A DNA stretch of 64,000 nucleotides from Isoetes taiwanensis (taxonomy: Eukaryota > Streptophyta > Lycopodiopsida > Isoetales > Isoetaceae). The stretch spans positions 38,501 to 102,500 of the forward strand of contig JAJEKV010000205.1 in NCBI GenBank assembly GCA_021234155.1. The letters run 5' to 3'. Positions 11,635-21,719 of this stretch are shown here, piece after piece; the first letter of the stretch is position 1, and each line of letters starts with the position of its first letter. Under the pieces are notes generated by a model. That model was not told the origin of the DNA. It saw only the letters and a list, made by a program, of their open reading frames with translations, and made no database searches. Position numbers and translations under genes: made by a program.

Positions 11635-12060
11635 TCATAGGAAGCCAATGCTATCGGTATTCCCTGAAGGGATAGTAGGAATCTTGTATGCGAAGGAGAG
11701 CCATCTGCAAACATCCAAGAGACCATTATATCCGGTAAAAAATTGTTCATGGTACCAAAAACATTGATCTTCACTCGGAGATTCTCTTTTCGGGAGTTTG
11801 AAATGCATCTCTTTTATCATGAGAAGCATCAAGGAACCATAGCTATCTGCTAGCATCCCTGTGGGGAGTAGTATAACCCGCCTATACATCCAAATTGAGC
11901 ATCTGTCACTCATGATGATGCTTACACAAAAAAAGTAGTGCATATGTAGCATCTGAATGCATTCCCTTGTAAAAATTCTGGCCCACAGAGCCGTTGTGTT
12001 ACGATACAATGCAAAGTCTTTGCTAGTTTCTCTTGATAAGTCTTTTGCCCAAGGAAACAC
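11635..12060 (-). CDS. Antisense ORF in the retrotransposon, unknown product
   Basis: A 141-codon open frame opposite to the element's genes, from 12060 to 11635. It starts MFPWAKDLSRETSKDF, is rich in aromatic and basic residues, and ends in PSGNTDSIGFL. No domain is recognised. Members of the plant Tat lineage are known to carry extra, sometimes antisense, ORFs between integrase and 3' LTR, and this lies in exactly that place. An upstream antisense frame (12508-12128) lies on the same strand, and the two may be parts of one broken gene. It could also be a chance frame. Confidence 0.35.
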   Translation of the reverse strand: MFPWAKDLSRETSKDFALYRNTTALWARIFTRECIQMLHMHYFFCVSIIMSDRCSIWMYRRVILLPTGMLADSYGSLMLLMIKEMHFKLPKRESPSEDQCFWYHEQFFTGYNGLLDVCRWLSFAYKIPTIPSGNTDSIGFL

Positions 12061-12127
12061 TCCATGGCAAGGTGATCATGGTTCATGTCTTTTTGTAGAG
12101 TTCCTTTTTTGGTCGGGGTAGTTTTGG

Positions 12128-12508
12128 TCAACATTTGTGCCTTCCCATATATTTGCCTCGAAATGCATGTGCACCGAGTAAATTTCCACGAGGAAGAGGT
12201 TCTTCATTAATTAAAACATTGTCCCATTCTGCAGACCAGTATGCAATTCTTGCAGTCTGATTACACCATAAGGAATAGGTACTCCTGTAGGCTGGATCAA
12301 GCTCGGGAAGCACTCCTAAATTGCTCGAATCATTTACATTTACATTGTCCCGGATATAGGTGTATGGTAAGAAAAAGGAGCCCATGATCGGCAAGGGAGG
12401 TCGAGTTTTTTTCGAAAGCACGAGCAGGAGGAGGAGCAAATTAGGGTTCGAGCTCGATGGTTTGAATTTTTTTGGTTTGAAGGTTTGAATTTTTAGTTTG
12501 AAATACAT
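12128..12508 (-). CDS. Antisense ORF in the retrotransposon, unknown product
   Basis: A 126-codon frame starting MYFKLKIQTFKPKKFK, with a leucine-rich stretch (LLLLLLVLS) and then an acidic, tryptophan-containing segment (AYRSTYSLWCNQTARI, YWSAEWDNVL). It resembles a coding frame more than random sequence but matches no family I know. Together with 12060-11635 it covers most of the space between the integrase and the 3' LTR. Its direction, opposite to gag-pol, is its main interest. Confidence 0.35.
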   Translation of the reverse strand: MYFKLKIQTFKPKKFKPSSSNPNLLLLLLVLSKKTRPPLPIMGSFFLPYTYIRDNVNVNDSSNLGVLPELDPAYRSTYSLWCNQTARIAYWSAEWDNVLINEEPLPRGNLLGAHAFRGKYMGRHKC

Positions 12509-12986
12509 TCAATGGTTGTATGAGCCAAATTTCTTGAATAGTAGAAGTTTAGTTAAATAGGGTAGAGATTTGCTATGCTTTAACAATTTTGAGTGTTGTC
12601 ATTTCAGGTCCATTTGCTCATTACTCTTATTTGTCTTAAGTTGGCCTCTTTCCATCTAGCCCTTGCTTCCATATGAAATTTTAAGAGTGCTAATCCTACA
12701 TTGTTACTCATCCCTTTATTTGGCACTCATGCTAATTTGATTATCATTGTCATATGCAGGTTCATCCACTTCTTCTCCATATTCACTGTCTTGAGTTGTC
12801 CTACCCTCCATTTGATCTTATTTTCTTATCACTCTCTCCATTACCTTATACTCGCCTCATATTTCCCACCACCACTGAGAGTAATTCTATTCCCTCCACC
12901 ACTTGTTGATATTTTGAAGACCTTCAGTTAGCATTTCTTTCCTTTGAGGCTGAGGGGACCAGCCTCATTCTTTCCTTTTGAGGAGA

Positions 12987-15461
12987 TGTTGCCCTTTTTG
13001 GGCAACATGGACCATCATGATACCTAGAGTTTCAAGATTGGAAGATACTTGTCGAGTTTGGAAGACTTGTGGTTTCTTTTGAGGTTTCATCTTAAGTTAC
13101 TTTCCTATTACTCATATGGTAAGAGTTAGTGTTATTTTGATCCCTGCTAGAGTTTGGAAGAAATTGGCTCAAGTTTGGAAGACCCTTGGGATCTTGGTTG
13201 TATAGCCTAATTCTTTCCTTTGAGGAAATTTTCTAGTTACATTCTTATTTCTTGAAGACTGGGCAAAGGATATAGCAAGCTATACAAGGAGTTATAAGCA
13301 TGTTGCTCATATTCACTCATATGGAGCTAAATGGAGTTGCACCAATGGTTTGGAAGTCACACCTATGAAGATGTCACTTTAAAGGTGAATTTTGCTCTTG
13401 TTTAGGCCTTGAAGATTGGAAGACCTTTTTAGAAGTTTGGAAGACCCTAGGGCCTTGAGCAAAGTTATGAGGTATGATTTGAGCTTTGGAGATAAGATCA
13501 TGTGCTACAGGGGTTTCCATCCTTTATCCATTTCATCCATTCCATATCCACTTTCCTTCCATCTTTTTATACCCCATTTCCACCTTGTCATGCCTTCTTT
13601 CATTACTTCACTACCTATATTTTTATTGGCCTCACCTCCACTTGTGAATTGCTCTCAAGAGATCATGAAAAACTTCAAGAGCAAGGAGGCTTGAATTTTA
13701 CTTTCATCTTATTTCCCTAAATCCTGCCATAGCCTTTTTTTTTTCCTATCTTTTCACCCTCTTCCTATGATTTTTTCACCATTCCCAAGGTTGAAAACTC
13801 ATTGACCATGGTCAAAATGGGCAAAATTTCAAGTATCTCAATTTGACTTGAAAACACTCTAGATTTGGAGCTTGGCAAAAATAGCTATGTTGGCCTTCCA
13901 AAATTCAAAAAGACCTTGGAAAATTCCTCAAATATTATTTCTTGGGATGTGTGCCAAAAAATAAAAAAAAAAGCAAAAAACCTATTCTAGCCTATCTACC
14001 CTATTTTTCTATTTTCCACCTCAGCCTAAATTCCACCTCAGCCCCCCATTGGTCCACGTGGCGGCCGGGGCGGGGCCTCGAACCACGAGTGGCACAACCC
14101 TTCTGCGTGGCACGCCAAATTCAACATCTTGACTTCGGATTATTCAATTTATATCCTTATCTTCGAGAATCATTCGGGCCCGTGGGATATATCGAGCTTT
14201 GAAAAAAAAAAAACCCTAAACTTCGGGCACGCTAAATCGGCAAATTGCAAATTGCCCAAATCTGATTGAATCCCGCCCTTTTGCTCCCGAAATCATCTCC
14301 CTGAACCTCTTAGAGACCTCGGAACCCCCTGTGGCACTTGATTCAAGGGAATTTGCTCAAATTAAGCCTAAAATCACTCAACCGAGCTGGTTTTTGGGAG
14401 GGACAGTTTTTATCCAAGAATGGACATCATTTTCTTCACCCCCCTCGGAGATATACCTCTGTGATCTGGGCGCTTTCTATATCTTTGATATTTTATTGAT
14501 CTGTTCTACTCCAAATTCAGCTAATCTCGTTCGAGATTGAAGATTGACCGTATTTTGATCGAAGACCATCGTGTGTTGTGACCTACGACACGAACTTCTC
14601 TTTTTTGCAATTCAAAATTCCTTATTACTTTCTCTTCCAGACAATTTCTAGATTATCAGAAGCTTACTATGCTTTGGGAGTTACTCTCAAGCATTATTTT
14701 GGATATTTTCTCCTGAGATTTCTGAACTCCTGTGATATTTTATGATCTTAATGCATATTCTTTGCCTGGAAAAATAGTGTTGCCATCTTCTCAAGTTATA
14801 AATCATTAATGCCTGTCTAGACCAATAGAAATCAGATATTTTAAGTTGAATCCCAGCTAAATAGTTGTGTCCCAGCCTTAAATAGGATTGAGTATTGTTT
14901 ATATGCAAAGAAAACAAAGAAAAATAGTTTTTTCATATATCTGGTCACAAACCGTGATGTAATTCAAGACTTTGGTCCGTCTCCATTAAATATCATAGTG
15001 TTTGCTTGTCAAGAAAACCCTATGCACGTGATTTAGAGTTCATTCTCGAGGTCATTTGCACAAATTCCAACTCAAAATTCATCACCAAACTCCATTTGCA
15101 AATTTTGGCTCTCTGTTTTGGCATTGACCAATTTTTGACTGAACTTTGACATTGATTTTCTTGGTCTTCCCCTATCCAAATCGAGACAGACTTTCACCAG
15201 TAGTTCCCTCTACTTGTCTATAACTCATACCAAAAACCAAAACTCAAAAATCTTAAAGGGTGTGACTGCAAGATTGATTTTTGTTCTGACAGTTTTTTCT
15301 GCTTCAGGGACTGTAGTGATTTTGACAAAACCAGCATTTGAAATTGAGTTCTTTTGCTTTATATGATTAAGGATTGATCACCCTAAGTGATCTGGAGGTC
15401 CTGACCAGTTTGTTTACACTTCCTTTGAGGTTAGGCTAAAATTCCAGGTTTTAGGCTAACA
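12987..15461 (+). repeat. 3' LTR of the Gypsy element
   Basis: 2,475 bp, starting TGTTGCCC-TTTTT-GGGCAACA and ending GGCTAACA, matching the 5' LTR along its whole length. Differences are mostly one- to three-base indels plus a few short replaced stretches, many where one copy has CG. It is followed by the right target duplication GCACC at 15462-15466. Confidence 0.93.
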
Positions 15462-15466
15462 GCACC
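15462..15466. repeat. Target-site duplication, right copy (GCACC)
   Basis: Identical to 3308-3312 and directly abuts the CA end of the 3' LTR. Confidence 0.9.
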
Positions 15467-15625
15467 CTCCATGGAGTTGGCATCCAAATGCCCACATGCT
15501 AAGTGTGTACATGGCAAGAAACTGTGCTTCTATAACCTCACAACTTCACATGGTAATATACACAAAATTACTACATTCGACCATGTGGTATGTTCTATAG
15601 AGGATTTGCTTTCTGTTTTCTAAAG

Positions 15626-16391
15626 CTAAGAATTAGCTATTCTTATCAAGAGTGGCTCCCTGGCATCTTTTTTATGCTTTGATTCCTTAGATAAAAATGC
15701 TCGAAAGAACTGAGAAATTTCTTCAAGGGATCTACCCTTTGTCTCAGGCACCATGAGATGGACAAACAGGCAGAAAGTGCCGCCATTATGGCATACAACA
15801 TAAACATGCCTGCATAATCAAAAGGTTGCAGAATCAAAGCCAATTCAGATCATGTGCCCTTTAGTTCATTGGAAAACTTTCACTTGCAACCATGCCAGGT
15901 ATAGGCCCAAACCATATTAAAAAAAATGCCATAAGCAAGCATACTGCAACCATCGCTACAACTATCTCTGAAGGTAATGCTTGGAATTCAATTTTGAATC
16001 TAAAGAAAAAAATGCCCATGATAGCATTACCAATATTGTTGTCATTCCTAAACTGCTTGTAAGAAGCAGAGGCCTGCATCCCAGCCTGCCTATCAATAAT
16101 ATGGCCACAATTAAACAACGCTTAATCCAATAAGTGCTATAATAGCCAAAAATTCAGACTTGCTTTTCGCTAAAAGTCTCAGGGGTGTAGCTTAGTAAAG
16201 CAGCTACTTCACAGGTTTCTTGGAAAAGTATTACTCCAATTACCAACATAATCATGCGTCCCATGTTCCATATGGTCCGCGTTCACAATTGCTTCCCCTA
16301 TTTCGCAAGAAAGTTTTTCTTCTGCTAACATCAGATCTGCTTGTTGTTTATGAGCATCTTCATACAGACGAAATACCAATTCTTGAAGCAA
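15626..16391 (-). pseudogene. Sugar-porter MFS transporter remnant (hexose/polyol type)
   Basis: On the minus strand, a frame at 16118-15861 contains a membrane-like stretch and WFGPIPGMVASESFP, resembling the plant sugar-porter motif GPIP....EIFP. Downstream comes FDYAGMFMLYAIMAALSACL, then, one base out of frame, VPETKGRSLEEISQFF, which is the sugar-porter signature PETKG.(S/T)LEEI, followed by a lysine-rich tail and stop at 15628-15626. Further upstream, QETCEVAALLSYTPETF (about 16220) and EDAHKQQADLMLAEEK (about 16360) may be earlier segments. Frameshifts and stops mean no intact 12-helix carrier. Such proteins move monosaccharides or polyols across the plasma or vacuolar membrane. Confidence 0.7.
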
Positions 16392-17544
16392 TAAATCGAT
16401 TCTGCACTTGTTGATGCAGCTAACCCTAACTCTATTTAGCCATCTCTATTAGTTGGCAACTGTACTATGCTTGGTAAGTATGGATCCGGCGCTTTGTTAG
16501 TGTTCAACTTCGAAACACTCCTGCTCCTATTTGACTAAGCATATACAATTGATAGAATGCTCACAATAATCCAACGCAGTGTAACACATACGCAAAGTTG
16601 CAAGCACAACCCCCATCCATGAACTTTCGGTACTCTCCATATCTGCAAAGTATTCTTCCAGTTATACTGCAAAATGGTGGCTGCTGAAAGAATGGGTCTG
16701 AAGGCACAATGACTTTAAGAAAATCCATGGCTATGGCTGGGGATACCAAAGTGGGATGGGATCAGTGTTTTTCTCGCTGGATTAATGTATAAAAAATGAA
16801 ACTGGCAATCCACAGATTGAACTAAGAAAGGAAATGGAACCAGAAAGACAAAAGTCAATCTTTGTTAGACCAAAATTATAAAGAATATGATGTCTGAATG
16901 AAATTGCAACAGCGGCAGCATGGTATTGGCTAAACCATCAAGCATATGCATCAAGGAGATTAAATCCGAAGAGCCTGGAGGCGGGTTGGATGAGAAAAGA
17001 GAGAGCGTGAAACAAAACCGTAAACAAGATGCTAACGCATCAATGGATTGCCCTTTAGAGGAGCCATTGATGCATGCGCAATTTACTTTGGACATTTTAG
17101 AACCATTAGGGTTCATAATATTTTTTCCAAGGGAAAGAGAATCATGTGTTTGGAAATGGAAGTATGGAGAGTTGACTAAGGGGTAGAGTTCAAATCGAGT
17201 CTAGTACAAAAATTTCTAACTAAGAAGTATGAGAATTTCTTGGGTTTTTTTAAATTTCGTGATATATCTTTAGATGCTATCAAGATTCTCTTAGGGTTTG
17301 TAAGGGTTCATAAAGATTTCTTTTATGTTTTATGAGATTTCTTTAGGTTTCATGAGATCCGCTTATTCTAGAATGTTTTCAGTCTTGCAAATATACAAAT
17401 ACCTGGATTATTCACTAATATGCATGACGGAAGGCTGGAAGACGATATTATGTAATGTGGAACAATTGTCGTAGAGGAAATCTTTTTAATTATTCCATCA
17501 GTCACATTTATTTAGGATTTTGGTGGGACCAGTTCTTGGAATGG

Positions 17545-17700
17545 GTTTAGAAACTATTCTGACTCAAGTAGTTGGAATCAAGTGTATTGTCCCATATCAA
17601 TTTTTTTTTGCAAGGGGTAAGGTTGTTATTCTCCAAAGGGATGCTCTAGAGCACCAGATGATATATTGTATTGTGATGGGTCCATCTACTTCTTATTGCA
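17545..17700 (+). mobile_element. Small LINE ORF2 fragment
   Basis: In the + frame, VVGIKCIVPYQFFFARGKVV followed by ILQRDALEHQMIY resembles the LINE segment at about 20631-20725 (LGVKSTVPYQILLQETGFFP, LQRAALDRHIVYF). Only this C-terminal slice of ORF2 is present, with no LINE 3' end nearby. It is a small relic of the same or a related LINE family. Confidence 0.6.
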
Positions 17701-18284
17701 TAGTTATTTTCTTTTGAGTCCGTGACCTGGTCGATTGCATAATTCTTGGATAGCTTCCATTAATGCCACGGTTTTATTGCAATAGCAATAGAACCTACAT
17801 TCCTTGGATGGGGACGCCCATCATCGTTTCCTCCTATTTATATCCCCATTTTTCTCTGTGCTAGTTATCGGCGTTCTCTTGAGCTTCTCATATTGTTGCT
17901 GTTTTACCCTACTCAGCTTCCACGCTCAACTTACAACTGCAGAACACAATTTTCTGTACAAGTTTCGACCCTCGAATTGCATCAAGCTCAGACTTTCACA
18001 GTCCCGAAGTAGATTTCCTACACGGTATGATTTCAGTAGCAGTTCTTTTTATTGGATTCCGTTTGTTTGGTCTGCTTGTTATGCATCGGCTTGGATGCGT
18101 TAGGACTCCAGTTACTGGATCGGAATTTTGGACAGCTTGCAGGTTAGATCTCTCTGGTTTTGTGAGAGAGTCGTGGTTTCTAGTTTACTGCCTTGCCCTC
18201 TTTTCCTTTTCTTTTATCCCCGTGTGAATCAGATAAGCTCCTTGTCTTTTTGATGCGGCCGGGCAATGGTTTTGTCATATTTTT

Positions 18285-18480
18285 GGGTTGCCCCTAGGGG
18301 GGCAATCCCTTGTTTGTGTGGGTTTTAGGCATATTCATGATATATGCCAGTATATCCTTAGAATATGCTGAAAACTGCTACAAACTTGCTACTCGCAGTA
18401 AATTGGCGGTCACCCCTGTTGCTGGGGGCCGTTGTTCGAACCGGCTAACCGGCTGTATGAAAGCTACGAGCAATGGTTTT
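18285..18480. repeat. Palindromic dispersed repeat, copy 1
   Basis: Begins with arms GGGTTGCCCC and GGGGGGCAATCCC around TA, then a TTGTTTGTGTGGG stretch, then GGCATATTC...GAATATGCTG, a weak second palindrome, then ACTGCTACAAAC and TAAATTGGCGGTCA. Further copies, with decreasing similarity downstream, occur at 23264, 27732 and 57162. The family has no coding capacity that I can see and may be a non-autonomous element or the 5' end of a retroelement. Confidence 0.7.
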
Positions 18481-18773
18481 TAGCTGAGCATGGCATCACG
18501 GCAACTCAGCTTCTACTTCTTCGCATCTTCAAAATTTTGCTAGATTCGTTTGGTTTTAAGAGTTTGTCTTTCCTTTTTTCAATGCTTCTCGGCTGAGCAT
18601 GGCATCAGGGCAAAAGGGTTCTTAATCTACAAACACAATTCGGCAATGCTTTTGGAGTCAGGTGAAGAGAATGATGAGAAAGCTTTGTCACAAGTAGAGC
18701 CTCTGCTTCAAATGCTTCTTCTGGCAGAGCCATTATTGCAGTGGATGCAAACAAAAGGGGTTGATCATATTAT

Positions 18774-19252
18774 ATGGATGACATATACGTTGCATATTTG
18801 TTCTTCACTTTGACTGCTTTTGTTTGTAGTAAACGATCCATACGAGATCCATGGAAAAAGGCTCCAGTATGGCTTGGGACTTTTGATACGGCAGAAGAGG
18901 CAGCAAAGGCTTTGCGAGGAAACAAGGCCAAGGCCAACTTTCTGGCGCCCTGTAAGGATCAAAGCACTAGCCAAAGTAGCACCGTTGAATCCTGGAATAG
19001 CTCCAGAAATCTGCAGCCTCCATTGCCGGATTATCCTTGGAGAAATTTCTACTCAAACAGGCCTTTGCAAAGCAGAGCACTTGATCTGAATGCTTCTATT
19101 CAAGATTTTGGCCTTTTGGAAATTCCAGGCCTCAGGAATCCTCAAATGCTTCCTTATCAACCTTATCAAAGTGATTCTGATTCTTCCTCTTCTGTGATTC
19201 TCATTTTGCTAAAAAGCTTCTGATCCCTTTATCTCCAATCGAACTTCTTTAA
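18774..19252 (+). pseudogene. ERF-type (AP2 domain) transcription factor remnant
   Basis: After an acceptor-like TTTGTAG at 18829 the frame reads [20 protein letters not shown] then [17 protein letters not shown]. This is the C-terminal two-thirds of an AP2/ERF DNA-binding domain, but the segment normally between AEEAA.A and the RG.KAK.NF end (about eight residues of the amphipathic helix, AYD..A) is missing in frame. The tail keeps DYPWRNF, LDLNASI (an EAR-like repressor motif) and [11 protein letters not shown], reminiscent of group VIII ERFs. The N-terminal YRGVR..PWG half is not found. A LINE follows directly. ERFs bind GCC-box promoters; this copy probably cannot. Confidence 0.75.
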
Positions 19253-21575
19253 GAAAGCCAGGTACATTGCAGCGCATCAAAGGGAAATGTTTTATCTCCT
19301 GGAAGTCACCCCAGGACCTTCTGGCGATGGATTCTTAGAAAGCCAGTACAGCCCACAGGGAACATCACTCCCGAGCAGTGGAGGCAATACTTGCAACAGC
19401 TATACGACCCTCAGGGTGCACATGCAGCATTACCCCTGCAAGAAGGCCCGGTCTTTGGAAATCACGCAGTCGGGGCGTGAAACAAGGCTTACTGGCGTCT
19501 TGCCAATGGGAAAGCCGGACCGGATGGTATGGCCGCAGAATTGCTTAAATGGGCGGGCCGTCCATAATACCAAAGTCTTGACGCCTTGTTCAAAAGGCAT
19601 TACAGGGAAGGCTTCCCCTTGCGGTGGACCAATAGCGGCTTCCATCTATAAGGCGGGTGACCCGCGACGACCCGACCAATTACCGAACAATCATGGTCGG
19701 GATTCGGTGTTTGCAAAATTGCTTCTTTGGGATTCTCGGCAAAGAAGATTGATCTGGGCCGGGCAGAGGCAGTAGAGATAACGGACCCTCACCCGGCGGG
19801 ATTCAGACCTCGACACTCAACCATTGACCACATCTTCACATTGCGAACTCGGTTGAAGACGGCGGAGGAACCGCCGTCAGGATCTATATTGTTGCTTCGT
19901 GGATTTTGCGAAGGCATTTGACACTGTGCCTCGGGAAAAACTATGGGCAAGATTGCGACAGCTGGGGGTTCCTGTAGATTTGCGAGAATGCGATTATACA
20001 AAGCTATATGAAAGATGCTGAATCGATTGCGGTGACAAACCAACCATTTGATAGTAGTATCGGGGTTAAATCGGGGATGCCCTCTCTCCCCAACATTGTT
20101 TGGGCTTTACATTGATCAATTGAGAGTCTGGCTTGCCGATAATGGGGGCGGACGGGGCTCACCTTCTCTACCGGATCATCAAGCAATTAATATATGCTGA
20201 TGATGTGGACCTCCTAGCTTACACACTAGCAGACATGCAATGACATCTCGATGCCCTGGACACATTTTGTCAAGCGACTGATATGCGCGTCAACTTTGGC
20301 CAAGACTAAGGTGGTTTTCATATCATCTTCACGACAGCCGAGGATCCCCTCCTTCAGTTACCGAGGGCAGAATGTGGAAGTAGCATCCACATACAAATAT
20401 TTGGGAGTGGAGTTTCCTTCTACTATGCACTGGGACACATCCATACGGCTACGAGTTACGGCGGGCTGGAAGTCATAGAGCGGAGTTGTATGATTGGACC
20501 CATCAGTCACACCTGCTCAAGGTCTTAGTGGAGCCTGTCCTTTTATACGGGGTTGAAGTATGGGGCCCAGTAGTATCCCTCGCTACTTGGAATGACTTGG
20601 AGCAGGTGCAGAAAGCCTTCTTGGTAAGAGCACTAGGGGTGAAGTCCACAGTCCCATATCAAATTCTACTGCAGGAGACAGGATTCTTTCCTCTTCAGAG
20701 GGCAGCACTTGATCGCCACATTGTCTATTTTCAGAAGGTGGTTAATATGGGCGATGCTCGTCTCCCTAAACTAGCTTATATCATGGCAATGGGGCCACAG
20801 CGCCTCAAGGCCTGCTGGAGGGAAAAGAGAGCTCAATGGATGGCTAGATGGAATGTTCAGGAGCACAGGTGCATATATGTGCAAACAGAGGCAGATCACC
20901 ATAGCTTGAGGCAATATCTTGACGCTTGCTTCATCAGCAAGCTTTGGGATGCCAGCGTCCTTGAACAGGTCAAGACAGCACACTACCAGCGCCACATAAA
21001 TCCCACATTGGAACGAGGCCCACAATGCTACCTGCGCACCCACTTGCCCGTGAAAAGACGCAGACTCATTGCCTCCATTCGCACAGGGGCACATCATCTT
21101 CGAATTGAGACAGGCAGATGGATTGGTGAGCCACGTCAGGACATGCTCTATCAATGCTGCCAAATGGGAGTCATTGAGGATGAATCTCATACCCTTCAAA
21201 GTTGCCCAGCATATGATCAAATCCGGACGCGCTATGTTGAGTTGGTCAGGCCTGGCCAACTGCTACATGTGACATTGAGCACGGCATCCGTACGGGTGCT
21301 AGGATCATACCTTCAGGAGGTCATGGACATGCGAGATCAGCTATGTCCTTGGGCACGCGCTTGACATGTACATACACATTTATTTCATGATGATATATAC
21401 TTGTACAATTTGACAGCATTCTTATTACTGCCACGGTTTTTCCCTCGAAAACCCTTCGGGGCGAGGGTTTTTTAACCCGGACAGTAATAAGTTTGCTGCG
21501 CTCCTTCTGGGTCCCATAGGCCGATTGGTCTCAGTGGACGATAAAAAACTATTCTTATTCTTATTCTTATTCTTT
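19253..21575 (+). mobile_element. LINE retrotransposon, 5'-truncated
   Basis: Begins inside ORF2 directly after the ERF remnant (KKARYIAAHQREMFYLLE, 19251 on) and runs to a (TTCTTA)n tail at about 21551-21575. RT landmarks are spread over several frames: GPDGMAAELLKWAG, HPAGFRPRHSTIDHIFTLRT, FAKAFDTVPREKLWARLRQL, the region of YADD near 20193 (read as Y-A-D-D-V-D), and LLYGVEVWGP. The 3' UTR carries the AAAACCC-TTCGGGG-CGAGGGTTTT stem-loop (about 21448-21471). No target duplication could be fixed. Truncation at the 5' side is normal for target-primed integration. Confidence 0.88.
20486..21364 (+). pseudogene. LINE ORF2 C-terminal part, open for 292 codons
   Basis: The longest open part of the LINE. 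It covers the end of the RT thumb region (VLVEPVLLYGVEVWGPVVSL) and a C-terminal domain ending in a cysteine/histidine cluster (YQCC, then E.HTLQSCPAYD), the CCHC-like motif commonly found at the end of plant LINE ORF2 proteins. It stops at 21364, about 200 bp before the tail. Upstream frameshifts disconnect it from the RT catalytic core, so no active protein results. Confidence 0.75.
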
Positions 21576-21612
21576 CTTTTGCCTATGTATTTTTCAAAAA
21601 TATGTCATACAG

Positions 21613-21712
21613 GAAGCTTCAAAGGAAAATACATTGCTGGGATTGGAAAATTGGCTGCATCCATATATTCATGATGCCCATAGAATTCTTTATGAATCCT
21701 CATGCGACATAG
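21613..21712 (+). pseudogene. Isolated exon-like segment, unidentified
   Basis: Flanked by CATACAG and GTATGT, the segment reads EASKENTLLGLENWLHPYIH then DAHRILYESSCDI with no stop. The splice signals are good and the composition is protein-like. It follows the LINE tail within 40 bp, so it may belong to the host gene that the LINE entered. No family is recognised and no neighbouring exon was found with certainty. Confidence 0.3.
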
Positions 21713-21719
21713 GTATGTT

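Larger units (their letters stand above)
11160..12986 (+). other. Element 3' region between integrase and 3' LTR
   Basis: About 1.8 kb with no sense coding evidence after the integrase tail. It contains an A run at 11582-11599 and, on the minus strand, two long open frames. It ends with the purine-rich GAGGAGA directly before TGTTG (12980-12986), the probable polypurine tract that primes plus-strand DNA; a second purine stretch (GAGGCTGAGGGG) lies near 12947. Confidence 0.6.
3313..15461 (+). mobile_element. Complete Ty3/Gypsy LTR retrotransposon, 12,149 bp, decayed
   Basis: The element has two direct LTRs of about 2.47 kb that begin TGTTG and end TAACA, a perfect 5-bp target duplication, a tRNA-Gln primer site, and internal domains in the order gag, protease, RNase H, reverse transcriptase, RNase H, integrase. 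Integrase after RT defines Ty3/Gypsy. No chromodomain is seen after the integrase, so it is probably a non-chromovirus (Tat/Athila-side) element. All genes are broken by frameshifts and stops. Roughly 1.8 kb between integrase and 3' LTR holds antisense reading frames. It cannot encode its own proteins as written. Confidence 0.93.

Noticed and set aside
16182-16205. GGTGTAGCTTAGTAAAGCAGC resembling a tRNA D-arm
   Set aside because: Falls within the sugar-porter pseudogene on the other strand and has no matching T-arm.
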